NCBI RefSeq assembly: GCF_003231275.1
Contig: NZ_QKVL01000008.1
Coordinates: forward strand, 62,001 to 126,000
Length of the DNA stretch: 64,000 bases
Direction of reading: 5' to 3'
Origin: Pseudomonas huaxiensis
Lineage (GTDB): Bacteria > Pseudomonadota > Gammaproteobacteria > Pseudomonadales > Pseudomonadaceae
A program made the translations under genes and the position numbers. Every line of letters begins with the position of its first letter. Within the stretch, counting starts at the first letter, position 1. Shown here one piece after another: positions 52,693 through 64,000 of the stretch. The notes beneath the pieces are model-generated. The model was given only the letters and a program-made list of their open reading frames with translations. It was not told where the DNA came from and ran no database searches.

Positions 52693-53336
52693 GGGTTTTT
52701 CCCGCTTCCGCTCTGCTTGTTGCTGATCTGCCGATACCAGCGGTCATGGTGGGTTTTTGCCCAGCGATGGGACACGTAGCCGGTGACCATGCCGCGGATC
52801 GAGCCCTTGACCCAGAACGCCAGGTACGCGTGGCCGATCACCAGCAGGATCAAACCGATGCCGGCCAGGGCGTGCACCAGCAGGCCGATGCGGATGGTCG
52901 GGATGGAGAACAGTGGCGCGAAATACGGCCGCCAGATCACCAGGCCGCTGAGCAGCAACAGGCTGATCAGCCCCATGATTCCCCAGAACAGCACTTTCTG
53001 ACCGGCGTTGTACTTACCGATCTGCAGCGCCGGCTCATGCTTGCCGGACAGCACCTGCGGCAGGTTCTTGAACCAGATACGGTCTTCGGCCTCGGGCAGG
53101 TTGTAGCGCACGAAACGCACGAACAGGAACATCAGCAGCACGAACACCACCACGCCGAAAAACGGGTGGAGGATGCGCGCCATCTGCGGCGTGCCGAACA
53201 CCGCGTTGAGGCCGTTGAGCGACGGGAAGAACCACGACAGCCCGGACAGCGCCACGGTGAAGAAACAGATCACCATCAGCCAGTGACTCGCGCGTTCGAT
53301 GAAGCGCGTGCGCAGGATCAGTTTGTCCTTGTTCAT
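52689..53336 (-). CDS. fdnI: Formate dehydrogenase gamma subunit, cytochrome b556
   Basis: 215 residues with four membrane helices and the haem-b histidines in [31 protein letters not shown] and [23 protein letters not shown]. It anchors the enzyme in the inner membrane and passes electrons to quinone. ATGA overlap with both neighbours. Confidence 0.93.
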   Translation of the reverse strand: MNKDKLILRTRFIERASHWLMVICFFTVALSGLSWFFPSLNGLNAVFGTPQMARILHPFFGVVVFVLLMFLFVRFVRYNLPEAEDRIWFKNLPQVLSGKHEPALQIGKYNAGQKVLFWGIMGLISLLLLSGLVIWRPYFAPLFSIPTIRIGLLVHALAGIGLILLVIGHAYLAFWVKGSIRGMVTGYVSHRWAKTHHDRWYRQISNKQSGSGKNP

Positions 53337-54226
53337 GCGTGGGTCTCCTCGTCGTGTGTTTCGTCCTCGTCCACTTCATTGGGCCCCACGCCGACATAGT
53401 GGAAGATGGTCCCGGCCAGGGTGGCGAAGAAGGCCGCTGCCGCCACGGGTTTGAGCCAGCCTTTCCAGCCTTGCACCGCGCCGCTGATGCGCGGGTCGGT
53501 GGGCAGCTTGTGGTACAGGTGCGGTTTGTCGGCGTGTTGCAGCACGTACATGACATGGGTGCCGCCGACGCCTTGCGGGTCATACAGGCCGGCCCCGGCG
53601 AAGCCACGACCGTGCAATTCCTCGACGCGCTCGGCGGCCAGGTGCTTCATGTCGTCCTTGCTGCCGAAGTTGATCGCACCGGTGGGGCAGGTCTTGACGC
53701 AGGCCGGCTCCTGGCCGACCGACACGCGGTCCACGCACAGGGTGCACTTGTAGGCCTTGTTGTCTTTCTTGTTGATCCGCGGCACGTCGAACGGGCAGCC
53801 GGCGATGCAGTAGCCGCAGCCGATGCAGTGCTCGGACTGGAAGTCGACGATGCCGTTGGCGTACTGGATGATCGCCCCCGGTTGCGGGCAGGCTTTCAGG
53901 CAGCCGGGGTCGGCGCAGTGCATGCAGCCGTCCTTGCGAATCAGCCATTCGAGCTTGCCGCTTTCGCTCTCGACTTCGTCGAAGCGCATCAGCGTCCAGG
54001 TTTCCGCCGTCAGGTCGGCGGGGTTGTCGTAGACGCCGACGTTGTGGCCAACCTCGTCACGCAGGTCGTTCCACTCGTTGCATGCGACCTGGCAGGCCTT
54101 GCAGCCGATGCAGATGCTCACGTCGATCAGCTTGGCCACTTCGGCCTGGTGACTGCGTGCCTGGGGCGGCGGCGTCAGCGCGCTGGTGGCGGAGCGCTTG
54201 ATGATGTCCTGGGACTGGTATGACAT
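53333..54226 (-). CDS. fdnH: Formate dehydrogenase beta subunit, four [4Fe-4S] ferredoxin-like
   Basis: 297 residues. Four Cys clusters are visible: [44 protein letters not shown] and the [21 protein letters not shown] segment. A C-terminal membrane helix ([22 protein letters not shown]) anchors it. It carries electrons from the catalytic to the gamma subunit. Confidence 0.94.
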   Translation of the reverse strand: MSYQSQDIIKRSATSALTPPPQARSHQAEVAKLIDVSICIGCKACQVACNEWNDLRDEVGHNVGVYDNPADLTAETWTLMRFDEVESESGKLEWLIRKDGCMHCADPGCLKACPQPGAIIQYANGIVDFQSEHCIGCGYCIAGCPFDVPRINKKDNKAYKCTLCVDRVSVGQEPACVKTCPTGAINFGSKDDMKHLAAERVEELHGRGFAGAGLYDPQGVGGTHVMYVLQHADKPHLYHKLPTDPRISGAVQGWKGWLKPVAAAAFFATLAGTIFHYVGVGPNEVDEDETHDEETHA

Positions 54227-54236
54227 GAGTGCTCCC

Positions 54237-57200
54237 TCAGACCTTTTCCACGTTCACGAGAAACGCCTTGTATTCCGGCGTATGGGTATTGGAGTCGCCG
54301 ACGCCGGGGGTCAGGGTGTTGGCCAGGAAACCTTTGCGCGCTGCACCTTCGTAGCCCCAATGGCACGGGATACCGATGGTGTCCACGGGCTGGCCGTCGA
54401 TGGTCAGACGCTGGATGCGCTTGGTCACCACGGCCTTGGCCTTGATGTAGCCGCGCTGGGTACTGACCTTGACCCGATCGCCCTGCTTGATGCCTTTTTC
54501 CGCCGCGAGTTTTTCGCCGATCTCGACGAACTGCTCGGGCTGGATGATTGCATTGAGCCGGGAGTGCTTGGTCCAGTGACGGAACAACTCGGTGATCGAA
54601 TAGGTGGTGGCGACGTACGGGAACTGCTCGCGCTTGCCCATCCGTGAGCGGTCGTGGTCGTAGATCCGTGCGGTCGGGCTGTAGGTCACGGCCGGGTGCA
54701 GCGGGTTGCTCGCCAACGGGCTTTCGGTCGGCTCGTAGTGCTCGGGGAACGGCCCGTCGTTGAGCGCGCCCACTGAGAACAACCGGCCCACACCTTCGGG
54801 CAGCATGATGAACGGGCAGGTGCCCGTGCCGGGGGCAATGGTCGGGGCGAAGTCCGGGACATCGACGCCGCTCCAGCGCGTGCCGTCCCAGCCGATCAGC
54901 TTGCGCTTCGGATCCCATGGGTTGCCGGCAGGGTCCGCCGAGGCGCGGTTGTACAGCACGCGGCGGTTTTGCGGCCAGGCCCAGGCCCAGCCCGGCGTGT
55001 TGCCCAGGCCCGAGTCGGTGTTGTCGCGACGGGCCATCTGGTTGCCTTGCTCGGTCCAGCAACCTGCGAAGATCCAGTTGAAGCACACGGTGCTGCCGTC
55101 ATCGCGCAGTTGGCCGAAGTCGTTGAGCAACTGGCCCTTGCGCAGGATCAGCGCGCCCTTGTCGTCGAACAGGTCGACCAGCGCGCGGCCGTTGGATTCC
55201 TTGGCCACTTCTTCGGGCTTGGGGTCCAGCGGGTCGGCGTAATCCCAGGCCATGTTGAGCAGCGGCGCAGGGTTGGCACCGCCTTCCTTCTGGTACAGCT
55301 CGCGCAGCTTCATGAACAGGTGACCGAGGATCTTGCCGTCGTGCCAGGCCTCGCCGGGTGGCGCGGCACCCGCCCAGTGCCATTGCAGCCAGCGCGAGGA
55401 GTTGACGATCGAACCGTCTTCCTCGGCGAAGCAGGAGGAGGGCAGGCGGAACACTTCGGTCTGGATCGCCGCAGTGTCGACGTTGTGCTCTTCGCCGTGG
55501 TTCTTCCAGAAGCTCGAGGTTTCGGTCGCCAGCGGGTCGATGATCACCAGGAACTTGAGCTTGGCCAGGGCTTCCTGAGCCTTGTTCTTGTCCGGGAACG
55601 CCGCCACCGGGTTGAAGCCCTGGGCGATGTAGCCGTTGACCTTGCCTTCGTACATGCGGTTGGTGAAGTTGATGACGTCGTAGCTGTCATCCCACTTCGG
55701 CAGCCAGTCGAAGCCCCAGTCGTTTTCCTTGGTGGCCTTGTCGCCCCAGAAGCTCTTCATCAGGCTGACGAAGAATTTCGGGGTGTTCTTGTAGTAGTTG
55801 ACCTGGTCGGGCAGCACCGCGCTCGGCGTGGTCTGCTTGAGGTAGGTGGCGAGGTCGGTCTGGGCGTCGGAGGGCAGGTTCATGTAGCCCGGCAGGCGCA
55901 GCGACAGCAGGCCGAGGTCGGTGTAGCCCTGGATGTTGGAGTGACCGCGCAGGGCGTTGACGCCGCCGCCGGCCATGCCGATGTTGCCCAGCAGCAACTG
56001 GAGCATCCCCGAGCCGCGGATCATCTGTGCGCCGTTGGTGTGGTGGGTCCAGCCCAGCGCATAGAGGAAGGTGGCGGTCTTGTCCGGGGCGCTGGTCTCG
56101 CCGAGGATTTCGCAGATCTTCAGGAAGTCTTCCTGCGCGGTGCCGCAGACATTGCTGACCATTTCCGGGGTGTAGCGGGCGACGTGGGCCTTGAGCAGGT
56201 TCCACACGCAACGCGGGTGGCTCAGGCTCATGTCGCGTCTGGCGAAACCGTTTTCGTCCAGCTCATAGTTCCACGAGGCGCGGTCGTAGCTGCGCTTGGT
56301 GGCGTCATAGCCGCTGAACAGGCCCTCGTCGAAGTGGTAGTCCTCGCGCACGATCAGGCTGGCGTTGGTGTAGGCGCGGACGTACTCGTGCTGCACTTTG
56401 TCGTGGGTGATCAGGTAATTGACCATGCCCATCAGGAAGGTCACGTCGGAGCCGGCACGCACCGGCGCGTAGATATCCGCCACCGCGGCGCTGCGGTTGA
56501 AGCGCGGATCGACCACGATAACCTTGGCGCCGTTGCGGATCTTCGCCTCGATCACCCACTTGAAGCCTACCGGGTGCGCCTCGGCGGGGTTGCCGCCCAT
56601 GATCATCACGACGTTGGCGTTCTTGATGTCCACCCAACTGTTGGTCATCGCACCGCGGCCGAAGGTCGGCGCCAGCGCGGCTACGGTCGGCGCATGGCAG
56701 ACCCGGGCCTGGCTGTCGGTGCCGAGGATGCCCAGGGCACGGGTGAAGCGCTGGTCCAGCGAGCCGGTCTCGCTGCTGGCCGCCGAGGAGCAGAGCATGC
56801 CGGTGCTGAGCCAGCGGTTGACGGTGACGCCCTTGGCGTTCTTCTCGATGAAGTTGGCGTCGCGGTCGTCCTTCATCAGGCGCGCGATGCGCTCGATGGC
56901 GTAGTCCCAACTGACCCGCTGCCATTTGTCCGAGCCCGGCGCGCGGTACTCGGGGAACAGCAGGCGCTGGTCGCTGTGGATGTAGTCCACCAGCCCCGCG
57001 CCTTTCGGGCACAGCGAGCCGCGGCTGACCGGATGATCCGGGTCGCCTTCGATGTGGAAGATGCGCGCCTTGGCGTTCTTCGCGCCGTCGCCGAGGCTGT
57101 ACATCAGCAGGCCGCAGCCCACCGAACAATACGTGCAGTTGTTGCGGGTTTCCTTGGCGCGCAGCAGTTTGTACTGCCGCGATTGGGTGGCTTGGGCCAT

Positions 57201-57287
57201 ACCCGGCGCAAATCCCAGGGTGGCGCAGGTCGCGGTGGCCGCGCCGACGGTGCACAGTTTGAAGAACTGTCGTCTACCCAGTCCCAT
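54237..57287 (-). CDS. fdnG: Formate dehydrogenase catalytic subunit, Cys form (Mo/W-bisMGD)
   Basis: 1016 residues. Tat signal at GRRQFFKLC; [4Fe-4S] ligands C51, C54, C58 and C93 (CTYCSVGC … LCPKGAG); molybdopterin domains follow. Residue 197 (codon TGC at 56697-56699) lies in [23 protein letters not shown], where FdnG of E. coli has selenocysteine from TGA; here it is Cys, so the reading frame is uninterrupted and no Sec insertion is needed. The enzyme oxidises formate in the periplasm and feeds the quinone pool. First gene of fdnGHI-fdhE. Confidence 0.95.
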   Translation of the reverse strand: MGLGRRQFFKLCTVGAATATCATLGFAPGMAQATQSRQYKLLRAKETRNNCTYCSVGCGLLMYSLGDGAKNAKARIFHIEGDPDHPVSRGSLCPKGAGLVDYIHSDQRLLFPEYRAPGSDKWQRVSWDYAIERIARLMKDDRDANFIEKNAKGVTVNRWLSTGMLCSSAASSETGSLDQRFTRALGILGTDSQARVCHAPTVAALAPTFGRGAMTNSWVDIKNANVVMIMGGNPAEAHPVGFKWVIEAKIRNGAKVIVVDPRFNRSAAVADIYAPVRAGSDVTFLMGMVNYLITHDKVQHEYVRAYTNASLIVREDYHFDEGLFSGYDATKRSYDRASWNYELDENGFARRDMSLSHPRCVWNLLKAHVARYTPEMVSNVCGTAQEDFLKICEILGETSAPDKTATFLYALGWTHHTNGAQMIRGSGMLQLLLGNIGMAGGGVNALRGHSNIQGYTDLGLLSLRLPGYMNLPSDAQTDLATYLKQTTPSAVLPDQVNYYKNTPKFFVSLMKSFWGDKATKENDWGFDWLPKWDDSYDVINFTNRMYEGKVNGYIAQGFNPVAAFPDKNKAQEALAKLKFLVIIDPLATETSSFWKNHGEEHNVDTAAIQTEVFRLPSSCFAEEDGSIVNSSRWLQWHWAGAAPPGEAWHDGKILGHLFMKLRELYQKEGGANPAPLLNMAWDYADPLDPKPEEVAKESNGRALVDLFDDKGALILRKGQLLNDFGQLRDDGSTVCFNWIFAGCWTEQGNQMARRDNTDSGLGNTPGWAWAWPQNRRVLYNRASADPAGNPWDPKRKLIGWDGTRWSGVDVPDFAPTIAPGTGTCPFIMLPEGVGRLFSVGALNDGPFPEHYEPTESPLASNPLHPAVTYSPTARIYDHDRSRMGKREQFPYVATTYSITELFRHWTKHSRLNAIIQPEQFVEIGEKLAAEKGIKQGDRVKVSTQRGYIKAKAVVTKRIQRLTIDGQPVDTIGIPCHWGYEGAARKGFLANTLTPGVGDSNTHTPEYKAFLVNVEKV

Positions 57288-57591
57288 GATTATCTCCTTA
57301 TTACGGACGACCTCACGAAACGGCCGTGCACAGGAGTGCCCGCCGGGAAAAGCGTCAGGATCGGTAAGTGGTCTTCAGGCAAAAGCATGCAGGGAATACG
57401 CCGCTGTCCCTTCTCGGGGGAGGACTATTTGTCGCATTCGCGGGGGAGTGTATTCCCGTGTTTTTTGTGTGACTAATCGACCTTGTTGATGGCGTGATCG
57501 ATTCTGTCTATTGGCGCACAAAAAACAGGGTTTTCTGGGCTGGCCCGGCCAGTGCTACAGTCGCTCCCTTTTGCGTTCACAGAGGTGAAAC
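57288..57591. other. Divergent promoter region of fdnG and a lipoprotein gene
   Basis: 304 bases without a gene. It holds the ribosome binding site for fdnG (AAGGAG-like, minus strand near 57296) and AT-richer sequence around 57430-57530 suitable for promoters. No certain sigma-factor or regulator site is recognised. Confidence 0.5.
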
Positions 57592-57939
57592 ATGCGCACT
57601 GTATTGGCGATCGTCGCCGCGACCCTGCTGGCGGGCTGCGCCTCGTCGGCCATGAACCAGGCCCGGGTTGGCCAACCGGACAGGATTTTCAATTCGACCA
57701 AAGACGTAGCCAAGGTCGCCGAGTGCACCCAGTTCACCTGGCAGGACGAGGCTTCCTTCGGCGTCGATGCCAGTGGCTATCTGGAACAGGTGAACGGTGT
57801 GGTCACGGTTTCCACCCGCAGCGGCGAGTACTTTGCCGACATCACCGCGGCCGGCGCCGGCAGCCTGATCAAGTTCTACGCGCAGAAAGACGACGCCCTG
57901 GCGCAGCGCCGTATGGCAGCTCTGGCCACCTGCCTTTGA
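57592..57939 (+). CDS. Small putative lipoprotein
   Basis: 115 residues with lipoprotein signal peptide and lipobox LLAGC (Cys 16), then a short soluble domain with two Cys (AECTQF, ALATCL) that may form a disulfide. I do not recognise the family beyond a small Pseudomonas lipoprotein. GAGGTG precedes the ATG at 57592. It is followed by a hairpin at 57963, so it looks like a single-gene unit. Confidence 0.8.
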   Translation: MRTVLAIVAATLLAGCASSAMNQARVGQPDRIFNSTKDVAKVAECTQFTWQDEASFGVDASGYLEQVNGVVTVSTRSGEYFADITAAGAGSLIKFYAQKDDALAQRRMAALATCL

Positions 57940-57962
57940 GCGCGCGCATATACTGAAGTCAC

Positions 57963-57985
57963 GATACCGGCGTTCTGCCGGTATC
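57963..57985 (+). terminator. Terminator-like hairpin after the lipoprotein gene
   Basis: GATACCGGC pairs perfectly with GCCGGTATC across GTTCT, 24 bases after the lipoprotein stop. No U-tract follows, so efficiency is uncertain. Confidence 0.55.
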
Positions 57986-58071
57986 GACCGCCCTTGGCCG
58001 CACTGGCCGGGCGCGTTGATCATCCTCGCCATTTGTGGGGGCGCGAGCGGACAACCTGTTGGAGGTGTCTC

Positions 58072-58968
58072 ATGAGCCAGTATCAACGAATCTTCATGAT
58101 CGCCGCGCCCAGCCTGCGGCATACCCCGGCTCTGGAACGCGCCGTGGCGATTGCCAAGGCCACCGATGCGGCCCTGCACATCGCGGTTTTTATCGAAGAA
58201 GGCGACCTGCTCGGACGTATGGCCAGCGGTTCGGCGCTGCGCCAGTCGATGGAGCAAGAGGCCTGGACCTGGCTGCGCGACGAAGCCGGGCAACTGCGCC
58301 ACGACGGCCTGGAAGTGACCTGCGAAGTGCAGGTGAGTCGCGAGGTGCTGAAAGACATCATCGAACATGTTGAAGAGATGCAGCCGGACCTCGTGGTCAA
58401 GGACGTGCATCACGAGTCCGCCCTGCGCCGGGTTTTTCTCACTCCGCCGGACTGGCATTTGCTGCGTGATTGCCCGGTGCCGCTGCACCTGGTCAGCGAG
58501 GTGCGCTGCCCGTTGCCACGGGTAATCATCGCCGCCGTCGATACCCTTCACCCGGACAGCCAGCACACCCGCATCAACGAACGGGTGATCCGCGCCGCCA
58601 ACGCCATGGCCGTGCAATGCGATGCCGAGCTGCACCTGCTGCATGCCTGGGACGTGGCCGAGACCCACGTCGCCGACTTTGGGGCTGGCGCGGTGACCAT
58701 GCCCGGGTTCAACAGCGAAGTGCGGCGTTCGGCGCAACTGGCGTTCGAGCACCTGGCTGACAGCCGCGGCGTGCCCGAGGCCAACCGGCATTTCGTCAGC
58801 GGTCCGGCGAGCCATGCGATTGGCGAATATGCCGGGCATCATCGGGCGGATGTGATCGTCATGGGCAGCAGCCAGCGGCGCGGCGCGAGCGGGTTGCTGG
58901 GCAGTACGACCGAGCATGTGTTGCAGCATTTGCCGTGCAATGTGCTGGCGGTGCGCGGGGAGGGCTGA
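58072..58968 (+). CDS. Tandem-domain universal stress protein (UspE type)
   Basis: 298 residues with two Usp domains (about 1-140 and 150-298). The second has the ATP-binding motif GSSQRRGASGLLGSTTEHVL (Gx2Gx9G(S/T)), and the first ends with VKDVHHESALRRVFLTPPDW. The ATG at 58072 follows GGAGGTGTCTC. UspE proteins accumulate under stress; exact role unknown. Confidence 0.9.
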   Translation: MSQYQRIFMIAAPSLRHTPALERAVAIAKATDAALHIAVFIEEGDLLGRMASGSALRQSMEQEAWTWLRDEAGQLRHDGLEVTCEVQVSREVLKDIIEHVEEMQPDLVVKDVHHESALRRVFLTPPDWHLLRDCPVPLHLVSEVRCPLPRVIIAAVDTLHPDSQHTRINERVIRAANAMAVQCDAELHLLHAWDVAETHVADFGAGAVTMPGFNSEVRRSAQLAFEHLADSRGVPEANRHFVSGPASHAIGEYAGHHRADVIVMGSSQRRGASGLLGSTTEHVLQHLPCNVLAVRGEG

Positions 58969-59000
58969 CCTGCTCTTGGTGATTTCTGCAACGTGTAGGG

Positions 59001-59029
59001 TGTAGGAGCGGCTGTTAGCCGCTCCTACA
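59001..59029. terminator. Perfect REP-type hairpin between convergent genes
   Basis: TGTAGGAGCGGCT, GTT, AGCCGCTCCTACA: a perfect 13-base stem with a three-base loop, at the convergent ends of the stress-protein gene and the autotransporter gene. Both a REP variant and a two-way terminator. Confidence 0.75.
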
Positions 59030-59042
59030 GGTTGTCGTGCGC

Positions 59043-60101
59043 TTACCACCTCACCCGCACCCCCAGATTGCCGATCAACCCATTCAAATCGTTGTCATCC
59101 ACATCGCTGCTGTAGTCCGCGCTGACGAACAGCGCCACCTTCGGCGTGACCCGCGCCACCAGTCCCAAGCCCAGTTCCACAGTGGCCGAATTGCGCCCGC
59201 TGCTGATCTTGTCGACCTTGTCCAGCGTAACGGTGTCGGCGTTGGAGAAGTCGTACCAGACGTTGGTTCGCACATAGGGTTCGATCGGCATACCGCGCAC
59301 TTCATAGTGCCCGGACAACCGCGCACCGACCCGGCCGCTCCAGCTCGGCTGGCCGTCCAGCGCCTGCAAGGCATCAGCCTGCGCCGGGTTGCCGGCGAAG
59401 TACTGCTGGTTGATCAACTGCGCCTGTGGCTCGATCACCCAGTTCTTGCCCAGGCCAATCGGAAAACCACCTTCCACCGAGAACGTCAGCGCATGCCCGT
59501 CGCCATCGATGCGTTCGCCAGCGGCATTGCGCCCGCTGGCGTCGAAGCGGGTGCCCATGGCCACGGCGTCGACATGCCAGCCCTGGTCATGCTGCAGGCT
59601 CCAGTACATCCCCAGGCTTTCGCCTTCCAGGCGGACGTTGTTCTGCCGTTCGCCCACGCTTGGGCGCTTGCCGTCGAAGCCGCTTTGCAGGGTGCTGTGC
59701 CCGACGAAAATCCCCGCCCGGTGCGTGCTGCCGCCGGCGGTTTCGCGGATGAACAGGTCAGGGCTCATGCGCAGATCGCTGCCCGGTGCCTGCAAGCGGG
59801 CATCGGTTTGCTCCGGCTTGCTCGCGGTCGGGAAGAATTGCGCCCATTGGCTCTGCATCATCTCCGGTTGCGCCAGGCCGCTGCGTTCGGCCATGCGCTC
59901 GGAAAAGGCGCTCAGGGTGTCGCGCCCAAGCCCCGGAAAACTCACCGGTTGCAGGGACAGGGTGGGGACGTCGAGTTTGAACAGCGGGTCCTGGTCTTCC
60001 AGGCCGATTGCTTGTGATTCCACCGGGGTTGCCATGAGCAGCGACGTGGAAACCGCAAAGAAAATCGACTCAAGGCCTGTGGCCGTCGACGGTTTTTTCA
60101 T
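59043..60101 (-). CDS. Autotransporter beta-barrel protein without a long passenger
   Basis: 352 residues from the ATG at 60101 (AGGAG nine bases before). Signal peptide MKKPSTATGLESIFFAVSTSLLMATPVES; then about 80 residues of linker and a C-terminal beta-barrel of about 240 residues (RAGIFVGHSTLQSGFDG … ARVTPKVALFVSADYSSDVDDNDLNGLIGNLGVRVRW), the typical autotransporter domain ending in an aromatic residue. The usual passenger of several hundred residues is missing, so it is either a short surface protein or the remains of a larger one. Confidence 0.82.
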   Translation of the reverse strand: MKKPSTATGLESIFFAVSTSLLMATPVESQAIGLEDQDPLFKLDVPTLSLQPVSFPGLGRDTLSAFSERMAERSGLAQPEMMQSQWAQFFPTASKPEQTDARLQAPGSDLRMSPDLFIRETAGGSTHRAGIFVGHSTLQSGFDGKRPSVGERQNNVRLEGESLGMYWSLQHDQGWHVDAVAMGTRFDASGRNAAGERIDGDGHALTFSVEGGFPIGLGKNWVIEPQAQLINQQYFAGNPAQADALQALDGQPSWSGRVGARLSGHYEVRGMPIEPYVRTNVWYDFSNADTVTLDKVDKISSGRNSATVELGLGLVARVTPKVALFVSADYSSDVDDNDLNGLIGNLGVRVRW

Positions 60102-60633
60102 GGCGGATCTCCTCTGTGTAACAGCCAAGGGTCTGGCCTGATGTCACGGCCTGCAAACCAGCACAGAGGGGCGACCCAAACCAGCAAAACGATCCCCGAC
60201 CCGCGCGCGAACGCGCGAGCTAGAGGCTCGGATTGAGTTTTAACGGGTGTAGCTAAGTTTGAGTCAAGGAGACGGGAGGCAAGGCGTCAAGATTGTGTGA
60301 AACCCGTGTGAAGAGATCGATGATCCGCCTAAGTGGCTGAATAACCGAGGACTTGAGCGCTGCATAGTCAGAGAGTGAATTTACAGTGGCCCTGCTATTT
60401 CGAATGGTTGCAGGTGGCGGGCGAATTGCGTGTGAGAGGGCGGTGAATCTGTAGAACCCACGGCACACATTGGCGTATTCAGGCGAGGTGTAGCGGCTGC
60501 GGTGAGTAGCGTTGGCGCATTAAAGGCGTGCTGCTAATGACGATTCGGTTGGCAAGACTGACATTTTTGTCAGGTGTATTTTTTCGAGTCCCGTTCAGTA
60601 TGGAGGTACCGCTACGGTGAGGGAGGATGGATG
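60102..60633. other. Spacer and ferredoxin leader with hairpin
   Basis: 532 bases without a supported gene. CTGACA and TGTCAG form a six-base stem with a TTTT loop at 60558-60573, followed by GTGTATTTTTT, which looks like an intrinsic terminator or attenuator 60 bases before the ferredoxin start. CGCGCGCGAACGCGCG at about 60206 is another short hairpin near the autotransporter leader. Short open frames here lack any family match. Confidence 0.5.
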
Positions 60634-60879
60634 ATGGCCTACGTCATTACGGATAAATGCAAAAACGACACGTCATGCCTGAATGTGTGCCCGGCTGATT
60701 GCATCTTCCAGGGCAACAACACACTGGTGATAGACCCCGATATGTGTATCGATTGTGACGAGTGCGCGAAAGAGTGCCCGCATCACGCGATCTACTTCGA
60801 TGAAGAGGTTTCCAATCGAAAATTCATAGAGATCAATTTGGATCAAACCCGTACTCACCGTGAAGCAAGCAGGAAGTGA
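60634..60879 (+). CDS. Small 4Fe-4S ferredoxin family protein
   Basis: 81 residues from the second of two adjacent ATGs, after GGGAGGATGG. Cys pattern C9-x5-C15-x3-C19-P-x2-C23 and C38-x2-C41-x2-C44-x3-C48 gives two iron-sulfur sites. The first spacing (CKNDTSCLNVCPADC) is shorter than the usual x7 of FdxA and reminds me of the ferredoxin part of actinobacterial FprB-like proteins. It is a lone electron carrier; no partner reductase is adjacent. A possible attenuator hairpin lies in its leader. Confidence 0.85.
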   Translation: MAYVITDKCKNDTSCLNVCPADCIFQGNNTLVIDPDMCIDCDECAKECPHHAIYFDEEVSNRKFIEINLDQTRTHREASRK

Positions 60880-60893
60880 GCAACCACACGACG

Positions 60894-60926
60894 CGCCGCG
60901 CCGCCCGGTTCGTGGGCGGCGCGGCG
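60894..60926. terminator. Bidirectional terminator between ferredoxin and glgX
   Basis: CGCCGCGCCGCCC pairs perfectly with GGGCGGCGCGGCG across GGTTCGT, a 13-base GC-rich stem 15 bases after the ferredoxin stop and 11 before the glgX stop. Confidence 0.75.
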
Positions 60927-60936
60927 GGTGCTGGCG

Positions 60937-63093
<2,157 letters not shown>

Positions 63094-63186
63094 TGGGCAC
63101 CTGAAGCGGGTTGACGGGAACGGCCAGCCGACGCGGTAGCAGGCGCTACCGCGGCGGGTGGTAAACGAAACGGGACCGGCGAAGGG

Positions 63187-63462
63187 TCAGAGCGGAGCGG
63201 GTTTCTTCGGTGTACGCGGCTTTTTCGCCGGCTCGCTCTTGGCCGTGGCGGCCTTGCCTGCGGTGGGCGCGGGCTCGGCTTTGGGCTTGGCGCTGGCACT
63301 GGCCTTGGGCTTTTTCGCAGTGCTGGCCTTGGGCGCCAACGCCTCGGCTTCGGCCAGCTTGCGCGCCATTTCCCAATGGCGCGCTTCATGGCCTTCCGGC
63401 TTACCCTCCGACTCCCAGATCTGATACGCGAATTCGCGAATACGTTTTTCCTCGACACTCAT
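63187..63462 (-). CDS. DUF2934 protein with Ala/Lys/Pro-rich tail
   Basis: 91 residues. The first 40 (KRIREFAYQIWESEGKPEGHEARHWEMARKLAEAE) are the DUF2934 domain; the rest is a basic AKPKAEPAP-type tail. It lies between treY and glgX, as in other pseudomonads that I recall (the PA2161 position). Its role in glycogen or trehalose metabolism is unknown; the tail is compatible with nucleic acid or surface binding. Confidence 0.9.
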   Translation of the reverse strand: MSVEEKRIREFAYQIWESEGKPEGHEARHWEMARKLAEAEALAPKASTAKKPKASASAKPKAEPAPTAGKAATAKSEPAKKPRTPKKPAPL

Positions 63463-63464
63463 GG

Positions 63465-64000
63465 CTACGCTCCTGATGACTCAATGTGCTCAATGAAAAG
63501 ATTCACGGGAAAGCGCTCCAGCGCGGTGTTCAGCCACAGCTCCCGGGAGCCGGGCTCCTTGATGCTTGTGACTGCACGCTGATCGAAAAGTCCCGTGCAA
63601 TTGGCAGTGGACAAGGCGAACGGCAGGACCACCCGGGTATCGCCCCAGTTCTGCGCCGGGATCAAAGGGTGTGCGGTGTTGCCGAGCAGATTGCCGGCAA
63701 GGCGTGGAACGATGATGACGGCCCTTTGCTCTTCGCCAAGGCGGGCGAAGGCGAGGACTTTTCCGGCGTGCTCGCCACGGACTTCCAGCGGCAGGTAGTC
63801 GCCCCGCAGGAACAGCTCGGCGTATTGCCGGCGACGCTCCAGCACCTGGCCGATCAGTGCCTGCTTGACGCGACCGTCGCGCCACGCGGCAAGCAGCGTC
63901 TCGGGTGTCTGGCTGTCGTCGAGGGCCTGGCGGCGTGCAGCGAAGTCCACCGGGCGGCGGTTGTCCGGGTCGACCAGGCTGAAGTCCCAGAACTCGTTGC
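63465..64000 (-). CDS. treY: Malto-oligosyltrehalose synthase, C-terminal part (partial)
   Basis: The frame is open to the window edge and reads NEFWDFSLVDPDNRRPVDFAARRQAL, then WRDGRVKQALIGQVLERRRQYAELFLRGDYLPLEVRGEHAGKVLAFARLGEEQRAVIIVPRLAGNLL, which is the TreY C-terminus. It converts the reducing end of maltodextrin to a trehalose unit. About 178 residues are seen; the gene continues beyond 64000. It ends two bases before the DUF2934 gene, showing a common operon with glgX. Confidence 0.93.
   Translation of the reverse strand, partial: NEFWDFSLVDPDNRRPVDFAARRQALDDSQTPETLLAAWRDGRVKQALIGQVLERRRQYAELFLRGDYLPLEVRGEHAGKVLAFARLGEEQRAVIIVPRLAGNLLGNTAHPLIPAQNWGDTRVVLPFALSTANCTGLFDQRAVTSIKEPGSRELWLNTALERFPVNLFIEHIESSGA

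Noticed and set aside
54969..57476. 835-residue plus-strand open frame opposite fdnG
   Set aside because: It is the antisense shadow of a certain gene with complete Fe-S and Mo-cofactor motifs; its composition (Val/Gly/Ala/Arg-rich) and lack of any domain are typical of high-GC shadow frames.
60253..60468. 71-residue minus-strand open frame between autotransporter and ferredoxin genes
   Set aside because: No ribosome binding site or homology features; lies in a leader region.
60582..60600. TTCGAGTCCC as a tRNA T-loop
   Set aside because: No acceptor, D or anticodon stem can be built around it.
60574..60633. Longer N-terminus for the ferredoxin
   Set aside because: The extension (MYFFESRSVWRYRYGEGG) is not ferredoxin-like and runs through the GGGAGG ribosome site; typical ferredoxins start MAYVIT.

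Overview
The window is a stretch of high-GC chromosome from a fluorescent-group Pseudomonas. This rests on the gene content (OprD-type porin, NnrS, many LysR/IclR regulators, GlgX–DUF2934–TreY, fdnGHI-fdhE) and on typical Pseudomonas REP/REPIN repeats in the intergenic spaces. No rRNA, tRNA, CRISPR array or integrase was seen. Most of it reads as core and accessory metabolism, not as a mobile island.

Layout. 1–1668: end of an unidentified gene, a CopD-like membrane protein and NnrS. 1870–19252: a catabolic and uptake locus with five transcription units: cupin–HpcH/HpaI aldolase–DUF6282 hydrolase–DHOD-like oxidoreductase (minus); aldehyde dehydrogenase–GMC oxidoreductase–MFS permease–IclR (plus); OprD porin (minus); class III aminotransferase–PotABCD-like ABC transporter (minus); and a second IclR (plus). 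Four copies of one palindromic site (core GRAACANYRTTTC) lie in front of these units, and several start codons carry AANAANAA Hfq/Crc motifs. I read the locus as one regulon for an unidentified nitrogen-containing substrate; it is the best candidate here for an undescribed system.

19327–24497: an orphan protein made of three phage tail-collar units; then a LexA box, a radical-SAM DNA modification/repair protein and its partner, which lacks the uracil-DNA-glycosylase domain I recall as often fused; then a YafY regulator and a small monooxygenase. 24505–29558: NYN-LOTUS protein, a possible nuclease-like protein, B3/4 protein, Nudix hydrolase, LysR and AzlCD. 29603–29952 is a large palindromic repeat that recurs at 51223–51790.

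30252–37394: MFS permease, Fsr-like efflux pump and AraC regulator, a LeuCD-type dehydratase pair and a CPBP protease. 37407–42625: LysR and an agmatine operon with a cytoplasmic deiminase, N-carbamoylputrescine amidase, polyamine-binding protein and a second, Tat-exported deiminase. 42705–44971: D-serine dehydratase with DsdC. 45179–51102: acetyltransferase, SotB, a flavin monooxygenase, TetR, SDR and a thioredoxin-fold isomerase. 51805–57287: formate dehydrogenase whose catalytic subunit has Cys where many relatives have selenocysteine. 57592–60879: lipoprotein, universal stress protein, autotransporter barrel and ferredoxin. 60937–64000: glgX, a DUF2934 protein and the end of treY (glycogen/trehalose metabolism), running off the window.
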